From contig NZ_JAPCHV010000001.1 in assembly GCF_026107645.2 (NCBI RefSeq), positions 248,001 to 312,000 of the forward strand: 64,000 nucleotides of DNA. The letters run 5' to 3'. Source of the stretch: Flavobacterium sp. MFBS3-15. Lineage in GTDB: Bacteria > Bacteroidota > Bacteroidia > Flavobacteriales > Flavobacteriaceae. Made by a program: the position numbers and the translations under genes. This document shows, piece by piece, positions 1-8,960 of this stretch. Positions within the stretch are counted from its first letter, which is position 1. Every line of letters begins with the position of its first letter. The notes under the pieces were generated by a model. It saw only the letters and a program-made list of their open reading frames with translations. It made no database searches and was not told the DNA's origin.

Positions 1-460
1 TGTCATACGCATCGCTAAGGCCGTCTTTCTGCATGCCGTCGATCATTGTCGCAGGGCCAAATTTAGCGCCGGTCCTCATCTGTACATAGTGCGGTATAAG
101 GCTCATGTTCTCCATGCCACCGGCAACGATAACATCCGCATCGCCAAGCTGTATGGCCTGTGCGGCCTGCATAACGGCTTTCATTCCCGATGCGCATACT
201 TTATTCACTGTAGTAGCAATAACGGTGTCAGGAAGCCCTGCGTGGCGCGATGCCTGGCGTGCCGGGGCCTGGCCTACACCGGCCTGTACTACGTTGCCCA
301 TGATCACTTCGTCAACGTGCTTAGGGTCAAGGTTTATCTTTTCGAGCGCGCCTTTGATTGCTGCTGCGCCAAGGTGCGAAGCCGTAACGGTTGACAAAGC
401 GCCCATAAAGCTGCCGATTGGGGTACGAACAGCTGAAACTATAACTACTTTCTTATTCAT
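1..460 (-). CDS. Acetyl-CoA C-acetyltransferase (thiolase), N-terminal part
   Basis: This is the first ~153 residues of a thiolase; the gene runs off the left edge of the window. The reverse-strand reading starts with ATG at 460 and opens with a typical thiolase N-terminus (VVIVSAVRTPIGSF). The nucleophilic cysteine is Cys89 in the VCASGMKA motif, followed by the GGMENMS loop. Family members condense two acetyl-CoA to acetoacetyl-CoA, or cleave 3-ketoacyl-CoA in beta-oxidation. With only the N-terminal half visible, biosynthetic and degradative thiolases cannot be told apart. No pathway neighbour is visible in the window. Confidence 0.93.
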   Translation of the reverse strand, partial: MNKKVVIVSAVRTPIGSFMGALSTVTASHLGAAAIKGALEKINLDPKHVDEVIMGNVVQAGVGQAPARQASRHAGLPDTVIATTVNKVCASGMKAVMQAAQAIQLGDADVIVAGGMENMSLIPHYVQMRTGAKFGPATMIDGMQKDGLSDAYD

Positions 461-652
461 ATTATTGCTTATCTGTTTGGTTGTGAGTTGCGAAATTAAT
501 GAAATTACTTCCATATAAAAATATTATATGTAAAAAATATTTCAAAAAAATGGGTTTGTTTGAGGATTGATTAAATTTCACAGGTGGTCATATAACAATG
601 CCATACCCTGCCAAATTCTTCCTATAATTGTATCCGAAAAAAACCAACCCCT

Positions 653-1012
653 ATGGAAGCTATTTCAATTATTATTACTGTTATATCCCTCATTCTTGGT
701 ATCGTAAAGCTGGTTAGCGGCGGGGACAAATCCCCGGAAAGGCAAAAGGAATATTTTGTTACGGCCAACCTCAAAGTGCCTGTTGAGACCGTAAAAGCCT
801 CAGGGATTGAGGCCGGGGACGCTGTGACACTACAGCTGACAGGAGAAATGCAGACTGTAAGCGTGCACGCGCAGGGCACCTCGTGGACACCCGTGCACCT
901 TGGTAACGTAACGGATTACGAACTGTACAGCAAGGTAAGCCAGAATAATGCCAGGGCAAGGGTATATGCGGTAAATGGCGATGTGGTAACCCTCGAGTTT
1001 GTGTACAGGTAG
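653..1012 (+). CDS. Small membrane-anchored protein of unknown function
   Basis: This is a 119-residue protein I do not recognise. Residues 1-22 form one hydrophobic helix rich in Ile/Val/Leu, followed directly by GGDKSPERQK and then a soluble beta-rich domain of about 85 residues with alternating hydrophobic positions. It has no cysteine and no obvious catalytic motif. The likely arrangement is an uncleaved N-terminal anchor with the small domain outside the membrane or in the periplasm. It stands alone: the thiolase points away on the left, and a dispersed repeat lies directly downstream. A real gene is supported by the clean codon pattern and by the lack of a better ORF on the other strand. 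Confidence 0.7.
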   Translation: MEAISIIITVISLILGIVKLVSGGDKSPERQKEYFVTANLKVPVETVKASGIEAGDAVTLQLTGEMQTVSVHAQGTSWTPVHLGNVTDYELYSKVSQNNARARVYAVNGDVVTLEFVYR

Positions 1013-1019
1013 AATGATT

Positions 1020-1158
1020 TAGCCACGAACTACACCTACTAATCCAACCGAAATTTCATCTTACATAAAGTCATTGCGAGGATTCTTCCGCCCGCAATGA
1101 CTCACGTATTCGGAGAAGTCCTGATATTATAGTGCGAAATTTGTGTAATCCGTGGCTA
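1020..1158. repeat. Dispersed element with terminal inverted repeats and a nested palindrome
   Basis: The ends are imperfect inverted repeats: TAGCCACGAACTACAC at 1020-1035 and, at 1143-1158, a sequence whose reverse complement is TAGCCACGGATTACAC. Inside lies a second inverted repeat (GTCATTGCG at 1070, CGCAATGAC ending at 1101) of a kind seen as an independent dispersed palindrome in many bacterial genomes. The end sequence recurs as both arms of the hairpin at 2671-2729, so this looks like a miniature repeat family. It carries no coding potential. Confidence 0.6.
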
Positions 1159-1166
1159 AATACAGA

Positions 1167-1583
1167 TTATACCAAGGTAGCCGAAAGTGTTATCTCAGCA
1201 TTAAGTACTTTAGATACCGGGCATATTTCTTTCGCTTTCTGGGCGGTTGTCTGGAAATCCTGTTCGGTGATGCCCGGAACGGTAGCCTCCAGTTTCAGGT
1301 GGATTTTGGTAATGGTGCCGTCTTCAAAAGTAAGCTGTGCTTCCGTATCAAGGTTTTCAGGCGTAAAGCCAAGCTCGCTAAGCAGGAAGCTCAACTGCAT
1401 CGTGTAGCATCCTGAGTGTGCCGCAGCAATAAGCTCTTCCGGGTTGGTGCCTACGCCTTCTGCAAAGCGGGTTTTGAACGATAGCTGCGCTTTGTCGAGC
1501 GTGGTGCTTTGAGTGCTGATGGTTCCTTGTCCTTCCATGCCTGTACCTTTCCAGTTGGCATTTGCTTTTCTTGTAAATTTCAT
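1167..1583 (-). CDS. osmC: OsmC family peroxiredoxin
   Basis: This is a 138-residue OsmC/Ohr-family protein, close to the usual family length. The two redox cysteines are Cys59 (HSGCYTMQLS) and Cys121 (EICPVSK). The N-terminal strand plus KGTGMEGQGTIST is typical of the OsmC subgroup. Family members reduce organic hydroperoxides in the cytoplasm by a Cys-Cys thiol mechanism. The gene is divergent from an OxyR-type regulator with 110 bp between the start codons, and a good Bacteroidota promoter lies in that gap. Regulation by OxyR is therefore likely but inferred from position only. Confidence 0.93.
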   Translation of the reverse strand: MKFTRKANANWKGTGMEGQGTISTQSTTLDKAQLSFKTRFAEGVGTNPEELIAAAHSGCYTMQLSFLLSELGFTPENLDTEAQLTFEDGTITKIHLKLEATVPGITEQDFQTTAQKAKEICPVSKVLNAEITLSATLV

Positions 1584-1623
1584 GGTTATTGATTTTAAGA
1601 TTATTGTTCCGTTGAATTACAGA

Positions 1624-1655
1624 CAAATTTACGGCGGATGTGTTATCGAATCAAA
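1624..1655 (-). promoter_or_regulatory. Promoter of osmC (Bacteroidota type)
   Basis: Read on the minus strand, TTTG (complement of 1652-1655) is followed after 20 nt by TAAATTTG (complement of 1624-1631), an exact fit to TTTG-N19-21-TAnnTTTG. The start codon of osmC lies 41 nt downstream. The -33 box abuts the direct repeats at 1656-1689. Confidence 0.75.
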
Positions 1656-1689
1656 TTAATAATTTTATATCTTTATTAATAATTTTTAT
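1656..1689. promoter_or_regulatory. Direct repeats in the osmC/oxyR gap, candidate OxyR site
   Basis: TTAATAATTTTAT begins at 1656 and nearly the same sequence begins at 1676, a 20-bp period that puts both copies on one helix face. They sit between the osmC -33 box and the oxyR start codon, where a divergent LysR-type regulator would bind to control osmC and itself. The AT-richness makes chance repetition possible. Confidence 0.35.
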
Positions 1690-1693
1690 AATC

Positions 1694-2665
1694 ATGACAC
1701 TCCAACAACTCAGATACATTGTCGCACTCGACGAACACCGCCATTTTGCCAAGGCTGCCGAGGTATGCATGGTAACACAGCCGGGCCTTACCATACAGCT
1801 GAAAAACCTTGAAGAGGAGCTTGGCATTAAGATATTCGACCGTGATAAAGTCCCCCTAAAGCCTACCGAAGCCGGGCAAGAAATTATCATACGGGCTAAA
1901 AAGACATTGTATGAGGCAGATGGGATACGCGATTTTGTCATCGGGCAAAAGGACAACCTCCACGGCACTGTCACCATTGGGGTCATCAGCACATTATCTC
2001 CCTACCTGGTGCCGCAATTTATGAAGGCCATTGGCCCGAAGGCGCCAAAAATGCAATTCACCATTAAAGAAATGAACACCGGGCAACTGATGGAAAGCGT
2101 TCTTACAGGCGCGATCGACATTGCCCTCATGGCAACACCTACGGGCCATCCGCAGCTCAGGGAAAATGTGGTCTTTAATGAGCCGTTTGTGGCATTGCCG
2201 GAGGTTTCAGCTACGGTTGGGGATGATTTGTACCAACTTAGTTCCGGCGACACGCAAAACCTGCTGCTGCTACGCCAGGAATACTGCTACAATGCGCAGT
2301 TGCTGGACATTTGCGGAATCAATAATGGGAAGGGTGTAATGGCCGGGCAGTTTATCTACGACATCAGCTCGGTAGAAACGCTCAAGAACATGGTGCGTGC
2401 AGGGTTGGGCTTTGCCATTGTGCCTGAGCTGTCGGTAATACATGACACATCAATACCATACAAACGATTTGCGGAACCGGCACCATCGCGGGAAATAAGC
2501 CTCGTAGTGTCCGATAGCTTTACGCGTAAGCTGCTGCTCGAAAAAATTAAGGAATCGCTTTGGGAATCGCTGCCGGAATCGTTAAAGCAAGGCAAGCGCT
2601 ATCGCAGGATACAATGGAATGATTCTCCTTATTTTATTAATGCGGTGAGTGGATTGAAGGGGTAA
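1694..2665 (+). CDS. oxyR: OxyR-type LysR family peroxide sensor
   Basis: The ATG at 1694 gives 323 residues starting MTLQQLRYIVALDEHRHF; the reading frame is open upstream, but the LysR wHTH begins exactly here. Residues 1-60 are the DNA-binding helix-turn-helix, and the rest is the periplasmic-binding-like sensor domain. Two cysteines, Cys198 and Cys207, lie nine residues apart in the region of the OxyR peroxide switch (E. coli Cys199/Cys208), which argues for a true H2O2 sensor and not a metabolite LysR. It is divergent from osmC. Its own promoter is unclear; TATCTTTA at 1668 is one base off the -7 consensus. Confidence 0.9.
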   Translation: MTLQQLRYIVALDEHRHFAKAAEVCMVTQPGLTIQLKNLEEELGIKIFDRDKVPLKPTEAGQEIIIRAKKTLYEADGIRDFVIGQKDNLHGTVTIGVISTLSPYLVPQFMKAIGPKAPKMQFTIKEMNTGQLMESVLTGAIDIALMATPTGHPQLRENVVFNEPFVALPEVSATVGDDLYQLSSGDTQNLLLLRQEYCYNAQLLDICGINNGKGVMAGQFIYDISSVETLKNMVRAGLGFAIVPELSVIHDTSIPYKRFAEPAPSREISLVVSDSFTRKLLLEKIKESLWESLPESLKQGKRYRRIQWNDSPYFINAVSGLKG

Positions 2666-2670
2666 AATAA

Positions 2671-2729
2671 GCCACGAATTACACGAATTCCACCAATTTT
2701 GAACTTGTGGAATTTGTGTAATTCGTGGC
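2671..2729. repeat. 23-bp near-perfect inverted repeat, same family as the 1020-1158 element
   Basis: Arms at 2671-2693 and 2707-2729 pair at 22 of 23 positions around a 13-nt loop. Both arms carry GCCACGAATTACAC, the end sequence of the element at 1020-1158. It lies between the convergent oxyR and lpxD genes. Read on the minus strand the hairpin is followed by TTATTTTA, so it may also end lpxD transcription. Confidence 0.7.
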
Positions 2730-2737
2730 AAAAAAGA

Positions 2738-3730
2738 TTATTTATTCTCCGCCAGCCTTTTCAAAACCGCCCACTGCTTGAGTGCGGTACGTGCTTCTAC
2801 GGCAGGGTAGCCCAGCATTGTTTTGCCGGCAGGTACGTCGCCGGTAACACCGGATCCCGCACCTATTATAACGCCCGATCCCAATGTACTGTGGTCTTTT
2901 ATCGAGGCGCTTCCGCCAATAATCACGCCGTCGCCAAGCGTTACCGATCCTGCCAGCCCGCTGTTGCCCGCCATAATGCAGAACTTGCCCAAAATGCTGT
3001 TGTGGCCTATCTGTACAAGGTTGTCAATCTTACACCCATCGCCAAGTATTGTCGAGCTAAACTTGCCACGGTCTACACAGGAATTGGCGCCAATTTCCAC
3101 GCCATTGCCTAAAATTACGTTGCCAATTTGCGGTATTTTAGCCAGCCCACGCTCGGCACAAGGTGTAAACCCGAAGCCATCCGCACCTATGGCTGCATTG
3201 GGGTGGAGTATGCAATGCGCGCCTATGTGGCACCTTTCGCGAACCACAACACCCGACCATATTATGGTGTTTTTGCCTACAGTACAGTCGTCAAGAATGG
3301 TAGCATTAGGGTATATGGTAACATTTTCGGCGATCTTCACGTTAGGGCCTATGTAGCAGTTGGCCCCCACTTTTGTGCCTTCGCCGATTGTTGCGGTAGG
3401 ATGAATTACTGCTGTTGGGTGTATGGCATCGTCAAAACGTGGCGGTGCAGGATTAAAGAGCTCCAGTACTTTAGACATGGCCAGGTCGGCATTCTTTACC
3501 TTGATGAAAGCCCTGCCGTCGCCCGGTTCTATGGAAATGTTGTCATTGACAATGGCTGCAGAGGCTTTGGATGCTGCCCATAGCTTTTCATATTTTGCAT
3601 TGCCGATGAAGGTAATGTTGCCGGGTTCGGCCATTTCAATCTGCTGGGGCCAGGAGATGCTGTCGGGCGTGCTGCCAACGACTTCACCACCGACCAGGTC
3701 GCTGATCTCTTTGATGTAATACGATTTCAT
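2738..3730 (-). CDS. lpxD: UDP-3-O-acylglucosamine N-acyltransferase LpxD
   Basis: This 330-residue protein is close to the usual LpxD length (~340). It adds the second 3-hydroxyacyl chain, from acyl-ACP, to UDP-3-O-acylglucosamine in lipid A synthesis, at the cytoplasmic side. Residues 1-100 are the uridine-binding domain. Residues ~105-300 are left-handed beta-helix hexapeptide repeats (IHPTATIGEGTKVGANC and many more), and the C-terminus is helical. The catalytic His is probably in IGHNSILGK. The gene stands alone here; no lpxA, lpxB or fabZ is nearby. Many flavobacteria carry an extra lone lpxD-like copy, so this could be a paralogue of the main gene. Confidence 0.9.
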   Translation of the reverse strand: MKSYYIKEISDLVGGEVVGSTPDSISWPQQIEMAEPGNITFIGNAKYEKLWAASKASAAIVNDNISIEPGDGRAFIKVKNADLAMSKVLELFNPAPPRFDDAIHPTAVIHPTATIGEGTKVGANCYIGPNVKIAENVTIYPNATILDDCTVGKNTIIWSGVVVRERCHIGAHCILHPNAAIGADGFGFTPCAERGLAKIPQIGNVILGNGVEIGANSCVDRGKFSSTILGDGCKIDNLVQIGHNSILGKFCIMAGNSGLAGSVTLGDGVIIGGSASIKDHSTLGSGVIIGAGSGVTGDVPAGKTMLGYPAVEARTALKQWAVLKRLAENK

Positions 3731-3885
3731 TTAAACGATTGTTTTAGATTGTATGTTTTATGTTGGCTAAATATAGATAAAATATAATTTTTAATGCTTA
3801 TTTTTTGTGAAATGTGTTAAAATGGGTTTTTGGGATGTAATTTTGTGAGCTGCAGGACATCGCTGACAATAGGTAATTGATTTAT

Positions 3886-3918
3886 TTTGCCGTGTCGCGG
3901 GACTCATTTGTATCTTTG
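3886..3918 (+). promoter_or_regulatory. Promoter of the SusR-like regulator
   Basis: TTTG at 3886-3889 and TATCTTTG at 3911-3918 are separated by 21 nt, matching the Bacteroidota -33/-7 consensus. The start codon chosen for the regulator is 27 nt further on. Confidence 0.65.
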
Positions 3919-3944
3919 AAGCGGTCAATAAATATGTGCACTAT

Positions 3945-5624
3945 ATGGGCAACCCTATTAAACATAGTTTTATCTTACTGATCCTGCTACTCGTTGCATC
4001 CTTGCAGGCAAACGGCCAGGAAGCCGGGGAGCTTGACAGGCTTTTCAGGGCCATTGATGATTCCGGCAGGCATGACGCCAAAAAAAACGAAATAATAGAC
4101 AGCCTGAAAAGCGTTTTAAAAGGGTTGCCAAAGAACAATTATGCCGGTCAATTCGCTGTTAGCCAACACCTTTTTGATCAATACAGTGTCTTTAAGCGCG
4201 ATTCGGCGTTTACCTACGCGCTGAGGACGAAACAGGTTGCCGAAAGGACCGCAGACCCTTCCTTAATTGTAAAGTCATATCTGAATCTCGCTAATATTTG
4301 TGTCTCTGCCGGAATGTATAAGGAGGGCATTGATTACCTGTCATCTGTTAATCCGGAGGATATTACAGGGGACAATGGTTCGCTTTATTACGGATTGCTT
4401 GGGCGTTGTTACAGCGACATGGCTGAATACAGTACCATACCTTTATTTAGCAGCAAATATAATCTCCTTGCCCGCCAAAACAGAATCAAGGCGTTGGAAT
4501 TGACTGATGATGGAACATTTTTCAATTCATTTCTTAAAGCATTCAATTCCTATAAAGATGGTAAGTCAATGCAGGCCAAAGATGCTTTCCTGGGTTTGCT
4601 GGAGACTACCATTGGCGACCGGGACAGGGCACTGGTAAACTACATGCTGGGGGAAATATATAATGAAATGGGAGACGTAAGGCTTGCCATAAGCTACTAT
4701 ACCAAGGCTGCCATTAGCGACGTACAGGTATCTACCAAAGAATCCCTGGCATTAATACGCCTTTCTGAACTGCTTTTTAAGGACAAGAAACTCAAGGAAG
4801 CCTCAGCGATAATTACAAAAGCCTATGAAGATGCCCAGTTTTACGGCGCACAGCAGCGCAAGCTTCAGGTGGGGGCGATACTCCCGCTGATAGAGCAGGA
4901 AATCGTTGAAAACAGTGAGAGGGAGCGCAAAAGATTATACATACAGTACATTGGGGCTATAATATTTTCGATAATCGTGATTTGTTTTCTTGTGCTTGTA
5001 TTCATTCAGAACAGGCGAATTAAAAAAGCCAGGAAAATCATAGCCGCTGCCCACAGCGATCTGGAAAAGATAAATAATGAGCTTGTAAAGGTCAACGGGC
5101 AGGTGAGGGCACGTAACGAAGAAATACAGCAGATTAACAGCCAGTTGTTTGAGGCCAATAAGATCAAGGAAGAGTACCTTGGGTTCTTTTTTACCCAATA
5201 CGACGACATTTTTGAGAAGTTTAACGAGTTCATTTCCAATATAGGGGCCGAAATAGATGCCGGTAATTATGCCAGGGCAAAAAGCCGCGTATCGCGCTAT
5301 GACCTTAAAAGGGAAAAGGAAAAGCTGCTACACAATTTCGACACAGCATTTGTGAGCCTTTTTCCCAACTACATTGCCGAATTTAATGCCCTGCTGCGTG
5401 AAGAAGAGCAAATTACCCTGAAGGAAGGACAGATATTAAATAAGGAACTGCGAATATTTGCCCTGATGCGGCTCGGTATTACCCACAACGAAAAAATAGC
5501 GCAGATACTGGGTTATTCGGTTAATTCGATCTACTCTTACAAGACCAGGGTAAGGAGTAAGTCAAAGATTGAAAATGAAGGCTTCGACAAAAAACTTTTA
5601 ATGAATACATCAATAAAGCAGTAG
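3945..5624 (+). CDS. SusR-like membrane transcriptional regulator (TPR, TM, C-terminal HTH)
   Basis: The ATG at 3945 gives 559 residues; a GTG nine bases upstream in the same frame is also possible. A signal peptide (residues 1-25, ending QANGQ) precedes ~300 residues of TPR-like helices facing the periplasm. One transmembrane helix follows at ~327-350 ([19 protein letters not shown]). After it comes a cytoplasmic coiled coil (~355-415), then a domain ending in a LuxR-like helix-turn-helix ([18 protein letters not shown], then [10 protein letters not shown]). This matches the SusR/DUF6377 type, which senses sugar in the periplasm and activates the neighbouring sus genes. It lies directly upstream of the SusC gene and almost certainly controls this locus, with an alpha-glucan oligosaccharide as the expected signal (inferred). 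Confidence 0.85.
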   Translation: MGNPIKHSFILLILLLVASLQANGQEAGELDRLFRAIDDSGRHDAKKNEIIDSLKSVLKGLPKNNYAGQFAVSQHLFDQYSVFKRDSAFTYALRTKQVAERTADPSLIVKSYLNLANICVSAGMYKEGIDYLSSVNPEDITGDNGSLYYGLLGRCYSDMAEYSTIPLFSSKYNLLARQNRIKALELTDDGTFFNSFLKAFNSYKDGKSMQAKDAFLGLLETTIGDRDRALVNYMLGEIYNEMGDVRLAISYYTKAAISDVQVSTKESLALIRLSELLFKDKKLKEASAIITKAYEDAQFYGAQQRKLQVGAILPLIEQEIVENSERERKRLYIQYIGAIIFSIIVICFLVLVFIQNRRIKKARKIIAAAHSDLEKINNELVKVNGQVRARNEEIQQINSQLFEANKIKEEYLGFFFTQYDDIFEKFNEFISNIGAEIDAGNYARAKSRVSRYDLKREKEKLLHNFDTAFVSLFPNYIAEFNALLREEEQITLKEGQILNKELRIFALMRLGITHNEKIAQILGYSVNSIYSYKTRVRSKSKIENEGFDKKLLMNTSIKQ

Positions 5625-5897
5625 CCACTACACTACATTATCTTTTAAATATAAATAATAGTTATTTTATGTTTAATTCGTTGAAAATAGCTCCAAAAAA
5701 ATCTATACGATTTAAAACGATATAGTAAAATTAAGATGTTGTGAATCAGTATTTTTTAATTATTTTTTGCTGCTAAATGTCTTGATTTTTCTATACGGGA
5801 TTTTCATAACTGCTTTCCGCTTTTTAATTTTTGTTCCTTTGTGATGCTAGCACCCATAAAACAAATGATAACACGAATTTAAACTCAGAAACAGTAA

Positions 5898-8800
5898 ATG
5901 AAAATACCTATTATTGACAGTACGGAAAGATCCCGGATAGGATTTTTACTGTGCCTCCTTTTGCTGACAGGTTTATGGAACCCTACCCATGTTTCGGCCA
6001 CTCCGGGCGGCATGGCCATGATTTTCCAGCGACAGGTTTCGGGCACGATATACGACGACCAGCGCCAGCCCCTCCCGGGGGCATCGGTTATGGAACAGGG
6101 AACATCCAACAGCACTATTACCGATGCAGACGGAAAATTCTCGCTTACACTCACTTCCACTTCACCGGTTTTGGTGGTATCCTACATGGGATTTTTGCAG
6201 CAGCAGGTGGTAGTTAATGGCGACACCGTTGAGGTACAATTGGTGCCCGACATTACGACTTTAGAGGACGTGGTTGTGATAGGCTACGGAAAGGCGCGTG
6301 CAAAAGATCTTACAGGCGCGGTTTCGACGGTAGACCTGAACAAGACGAGAAGCCAGCCTGTTGCCGACCTTGGCCAGGCCATACAGGGCCGTGCCGCAGG
6401 CGTACAGGTATACAGCTCGGGCGAGCCGGGCAGCAACGTGACCTTCAGGGTGCGCGGTACCGGTACCATTGCCAACAACAATCCCCTTATCGTTGTAGAC
6501 GGAATGCCCCTTAACGGCGGCCTCAACCAGATCAACATGAACGATGTGGAGTCGATAAGCGTACTCAAGGACGCGTCATCTACCGCGATATACGGTGCCC
6601 GGGGCGCCAACGGTGTGGTGATTGTAACCACTAAGAGGGGCAGCAGGCAGGAGGGCAGCACCCTGAGCTTTGACACCTTTACAGGCATACAAAACGCCGC
6701 TAACATGGTGGAAGTGCTCAACGGCAGGCAGTTTGCCGCCCTGAATAACGAAATGCTGGCCAATGCCGGCCTTACGCCAAACCCTGCCTGGGCAGACCCT
6801 TCTGCCGTGGCCAGGGGTACCGACTGGGTTGGGGCGCTCTTTAATCCCGAAATGATGTCGAGCTATACGCTGTCTTACGGCAACAAAAGCGAGAAATCCA
6901 ACCTCTATGTGTCCGGTAACTACTTTAAGCAAAAGGGTATCGTGCTCGGTACTGACTACGAGCGTTTTGTGGTGCAGTTCAATTCGGATACCCGTTTTAA
7001 CGACCATATTAAATTTGGCAACAGCCTCAAGCTTAACCACGACATAAAAAAACGGGGCGATTACAACATCCAAAATGCCTTGCTGGCCAACCCGACACAG
7101 CCGATACGCGATGAGAACGGAAACTACACCGGGCCAACCGGCAACCCGTTGTACTCCGGGGATATACTTAACCCCATCGGCCAGGCCAACAGGGTGGAGA
7201 CCTCGACAAAAGGCTACAACCTTCAGGGCAACATTTTTACCGAGATCACCTTCCTTAAGAACTTTACCTTCAAATCGCTGGCAGGGGTTGAGGCTAACTT
7301 TTGGTTCGACCGCACCTGGTCGCCAAAATATTCATGGGGATCGGACGTGCAGGCCAATTCCTACCTGTCCGAAGGCGCCAACCGCAGCATCACATTGCTT
7401 TGGGACAACACCGTTACCTACGATGCCTACTTTGGAAAGCACCACGTGAACGCCGTTGCGGGCAGCAGCGCCCAGCAGAACAAGTACAATTTCCTTAACG
7501 GGTCGATACAGGCTTTTGCCAGCGATAACACCCAGCAAATCGACAATGGTACGCTCCAGCCAACAGTGGGGGGCAACGCTTCAGAGTGGGCCATTATGTC
7601 TTATTTAGGCAGGGTAAATTATGATTTTGATGAAAAATATTATGTTACGGCGACCATCAGGCGGGACGGTTCTTCACGGTTTGGCGGCAACAATAAGTGG
7701 GGATGGTTCCCGTCGGGAGCCCTTGCATGGAGGATATCGGGCGAAAAGTTCATGGAAAAGGTGACTGCCATAAACGACCTGAAACTTAGGCTGGGTTATG
7801 GTATAACAGGCAACCAGGAGATAGGCAACTATGCTTTTTCATCGGCATACAACACGGTTATGTATAACTTCAACAACAGCTATGTGAGTGCGGTTGTTCC
7901 AACGGTTTTGCCGAATACCAACGTGAAATGGGAAGGGCAGGAGCAGTTTAATGCCGGTATCGATGCATCGCTTTACAATGGCCGCATCAACCTTACCCTG
8001 GATGCTTATGTAAAGAACACCAATGATATGCTGGTACCGATGTCTGTGCCGGTAACGTCGGGTTATTCCGACATCTATGTGCCGTCCATCAATGCGGGAA
8101 AAATCGTGAACAAGGGTATCGAACTGGCATTGTCCACCAAAAACTTTGTGAACGAATTCCGGTGGTCTACCGATGTGGTGTTCTCCTATAATAAGAATGA
8201 GGTGAAAAGCATCAATGGCGATACGGCCATCATTACAGGTAGTACGGGCCTTAACAGCAGCATTTCGCTCATACAGGCGGGCTATCCGGTAAATGTTTTT
8301 TACGGCTACGTAACCGACGGCCTTTTCCAGACACAGGCCGACGTGAATGCGCACGCCGTTCAGATGCCCGGAACGAACCCTGCAACCAGTACGGCTCCCG
8401 GAGACATCAGGTTTAAGGACCTGAACAGCGACGGAATCATCAATGATAAGGACAGGACCTATCTGGGCAACCCGAATCCCGATTTTACCTTCTCGCTCAA
8501 TAACAGTTTTTCCTATAAAAATTTCGACCTGAGCATTTTCTTCCAGGGCGTATTTGGCAATGATATTTATAACGCGAACAGGATGTACACCGAATCGATG
8601 TCGGTAATCAACAACCAAACGACCGAAACGCTGGGCCGCTGGACCGGCGTAGGGACAAGCAACTCAATGCCGCGTGCCGTATATGGCGACCCTAACGGCA
8701 ACGCCAGGGTTTCGGACAGGTTCGTAGAAGACGGTTCGTACCTGAAGCTCAAGAACATCAACCTCGGATATACCTTCCCGTCGGAAACCTTCAAAAACGT

Positions 8801-8954
8801 GTTTTCATCAGCCAGGGTATATTTCTCGGCACAAAACGTATTCACCATTACCGACTATAAAGGGTTTGACCCCGAAGTATCGGTAAACGGGATTGATAAC
8901 AATGTATATCCGGTAACAAGTATATTCTCACTGGGATTAAATGTTGCATTTTAA
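5898..8954 (+). CDS. SusC-like TonB-dependent outer-membrane transporter
   Basis: This 1018-residue SusC-family protein imports oligosaccharides across the outer membrane, driven by TonB/ExbBD. It has a signal peptide (~1-34), then a carboxypeptidase-like beta-sandwich (~48-125, GTIYDDQRQPLPGASV). The SusC signature LEDVVVIGYGKARAKDLTGA and the plug (~130-250, with GVQVYSSGEPGSNVTFRVRG) follow, then a 22-strand barrel to the C-terminal aromatic residue (NVAF). It is the first gene of the operon and is followed after 6 bp by SusD. A weak -7 box (TTCCTTTG at 5834) precedes it, consistent with need for the upstream activator. The cargo is inferred from the GH66/GH97/GH31 genes to be isomalto-oligosaccharides. 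Confidence 0.95.
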   Translation: MKIPIIDSTERSRIGFLLCLLLLTGLWNPTHVSATPGGMAMIFQRQVSGTIYDDQRQPLPGASVMEQGTSNSTITDADGKFSLTLTSTSPVLVVSYMGFLQQQVVVNGDTVEVQLVPDITTLEDVVVIGYGKARAKDLTGAVSTVDLNKTRSQPVADLGQAIQGRAAGVQVYSSGEPGSNVTFRVRGTGTIANNNPLIVVDGMPLNGGLNQINMNDVESISVLKDASSTAIYGARGANGVVIVTTKRGSRQEGSTLSFDTFTGIQNAANMVEVLNGRQFAALNNEMLANAGLTPNPAWADPSAVARGTDWVGALFNPEMMSSYTLSYGNKSEKSNLYVSGNYFKQKGIVLGTDYERFVVQFNSDTRFNDHIKFGNSLKLNHDIKKRGDYNIQNALLANPTQPIRDENGNYTGPTGNPLYSGDILNPIGQANRVETSTKGYNLQGNIFTEITFLKNFTFKSLAGVEANFWFDRTWSPKYSWGSDVQANSYLSEGANRSITLLWDNTVTYDAYFGKHHVNAVAGSSAQQNKYNFLNGSIQAFASDNTQQIDNGTLQPTVGGNASEWAIMSYLGRVNYDFDEKYYVTATIRRDGSSRFGGNNKWGWFPSGALAWRISGEKFMEKVTAINDLKLRLGYGITGNQEIGNYAFSSAYNTVMYNFNNSYVSAVVPTVLPNTNVKWEGQEQFNAGIDASLYNGRINLTLDAYVKNTNDMLVPMSVPVTSGYSDIYVPSINAGKIVNKGIELALSTKNFVNEFRWSTDVVFSYNKNEVKSINGDTAIITGSTGLNSSISLIQAGYPVNVFYGYVTDGLFQTQADVNAHAVQMPGTNPATSTAPGDIRFKDLNSDGIINDKDRTYLGNPNPDFTFSLNNSFSYKNFDLSIFFQGVFGNDIYNANRMYTESMSVINNQTTETLGRWTGVGTSNSMPRAVYGDPNGNARVSDRFVEDGSYLKLKNINLGYTFPSETFKNVFSSARVYFSAQNVFTITDYKGFDPEVSVNGIDNNVYPVTSIFSLGLNVAF

Positions 8955-8960
8955 AAAGAT

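Noticed and set aside
105-518. Long plus-strand frames over the first 500 bases
   Set aside because: They are antisense to the thiolase, whose motifs are unmistakable on the minus strand.
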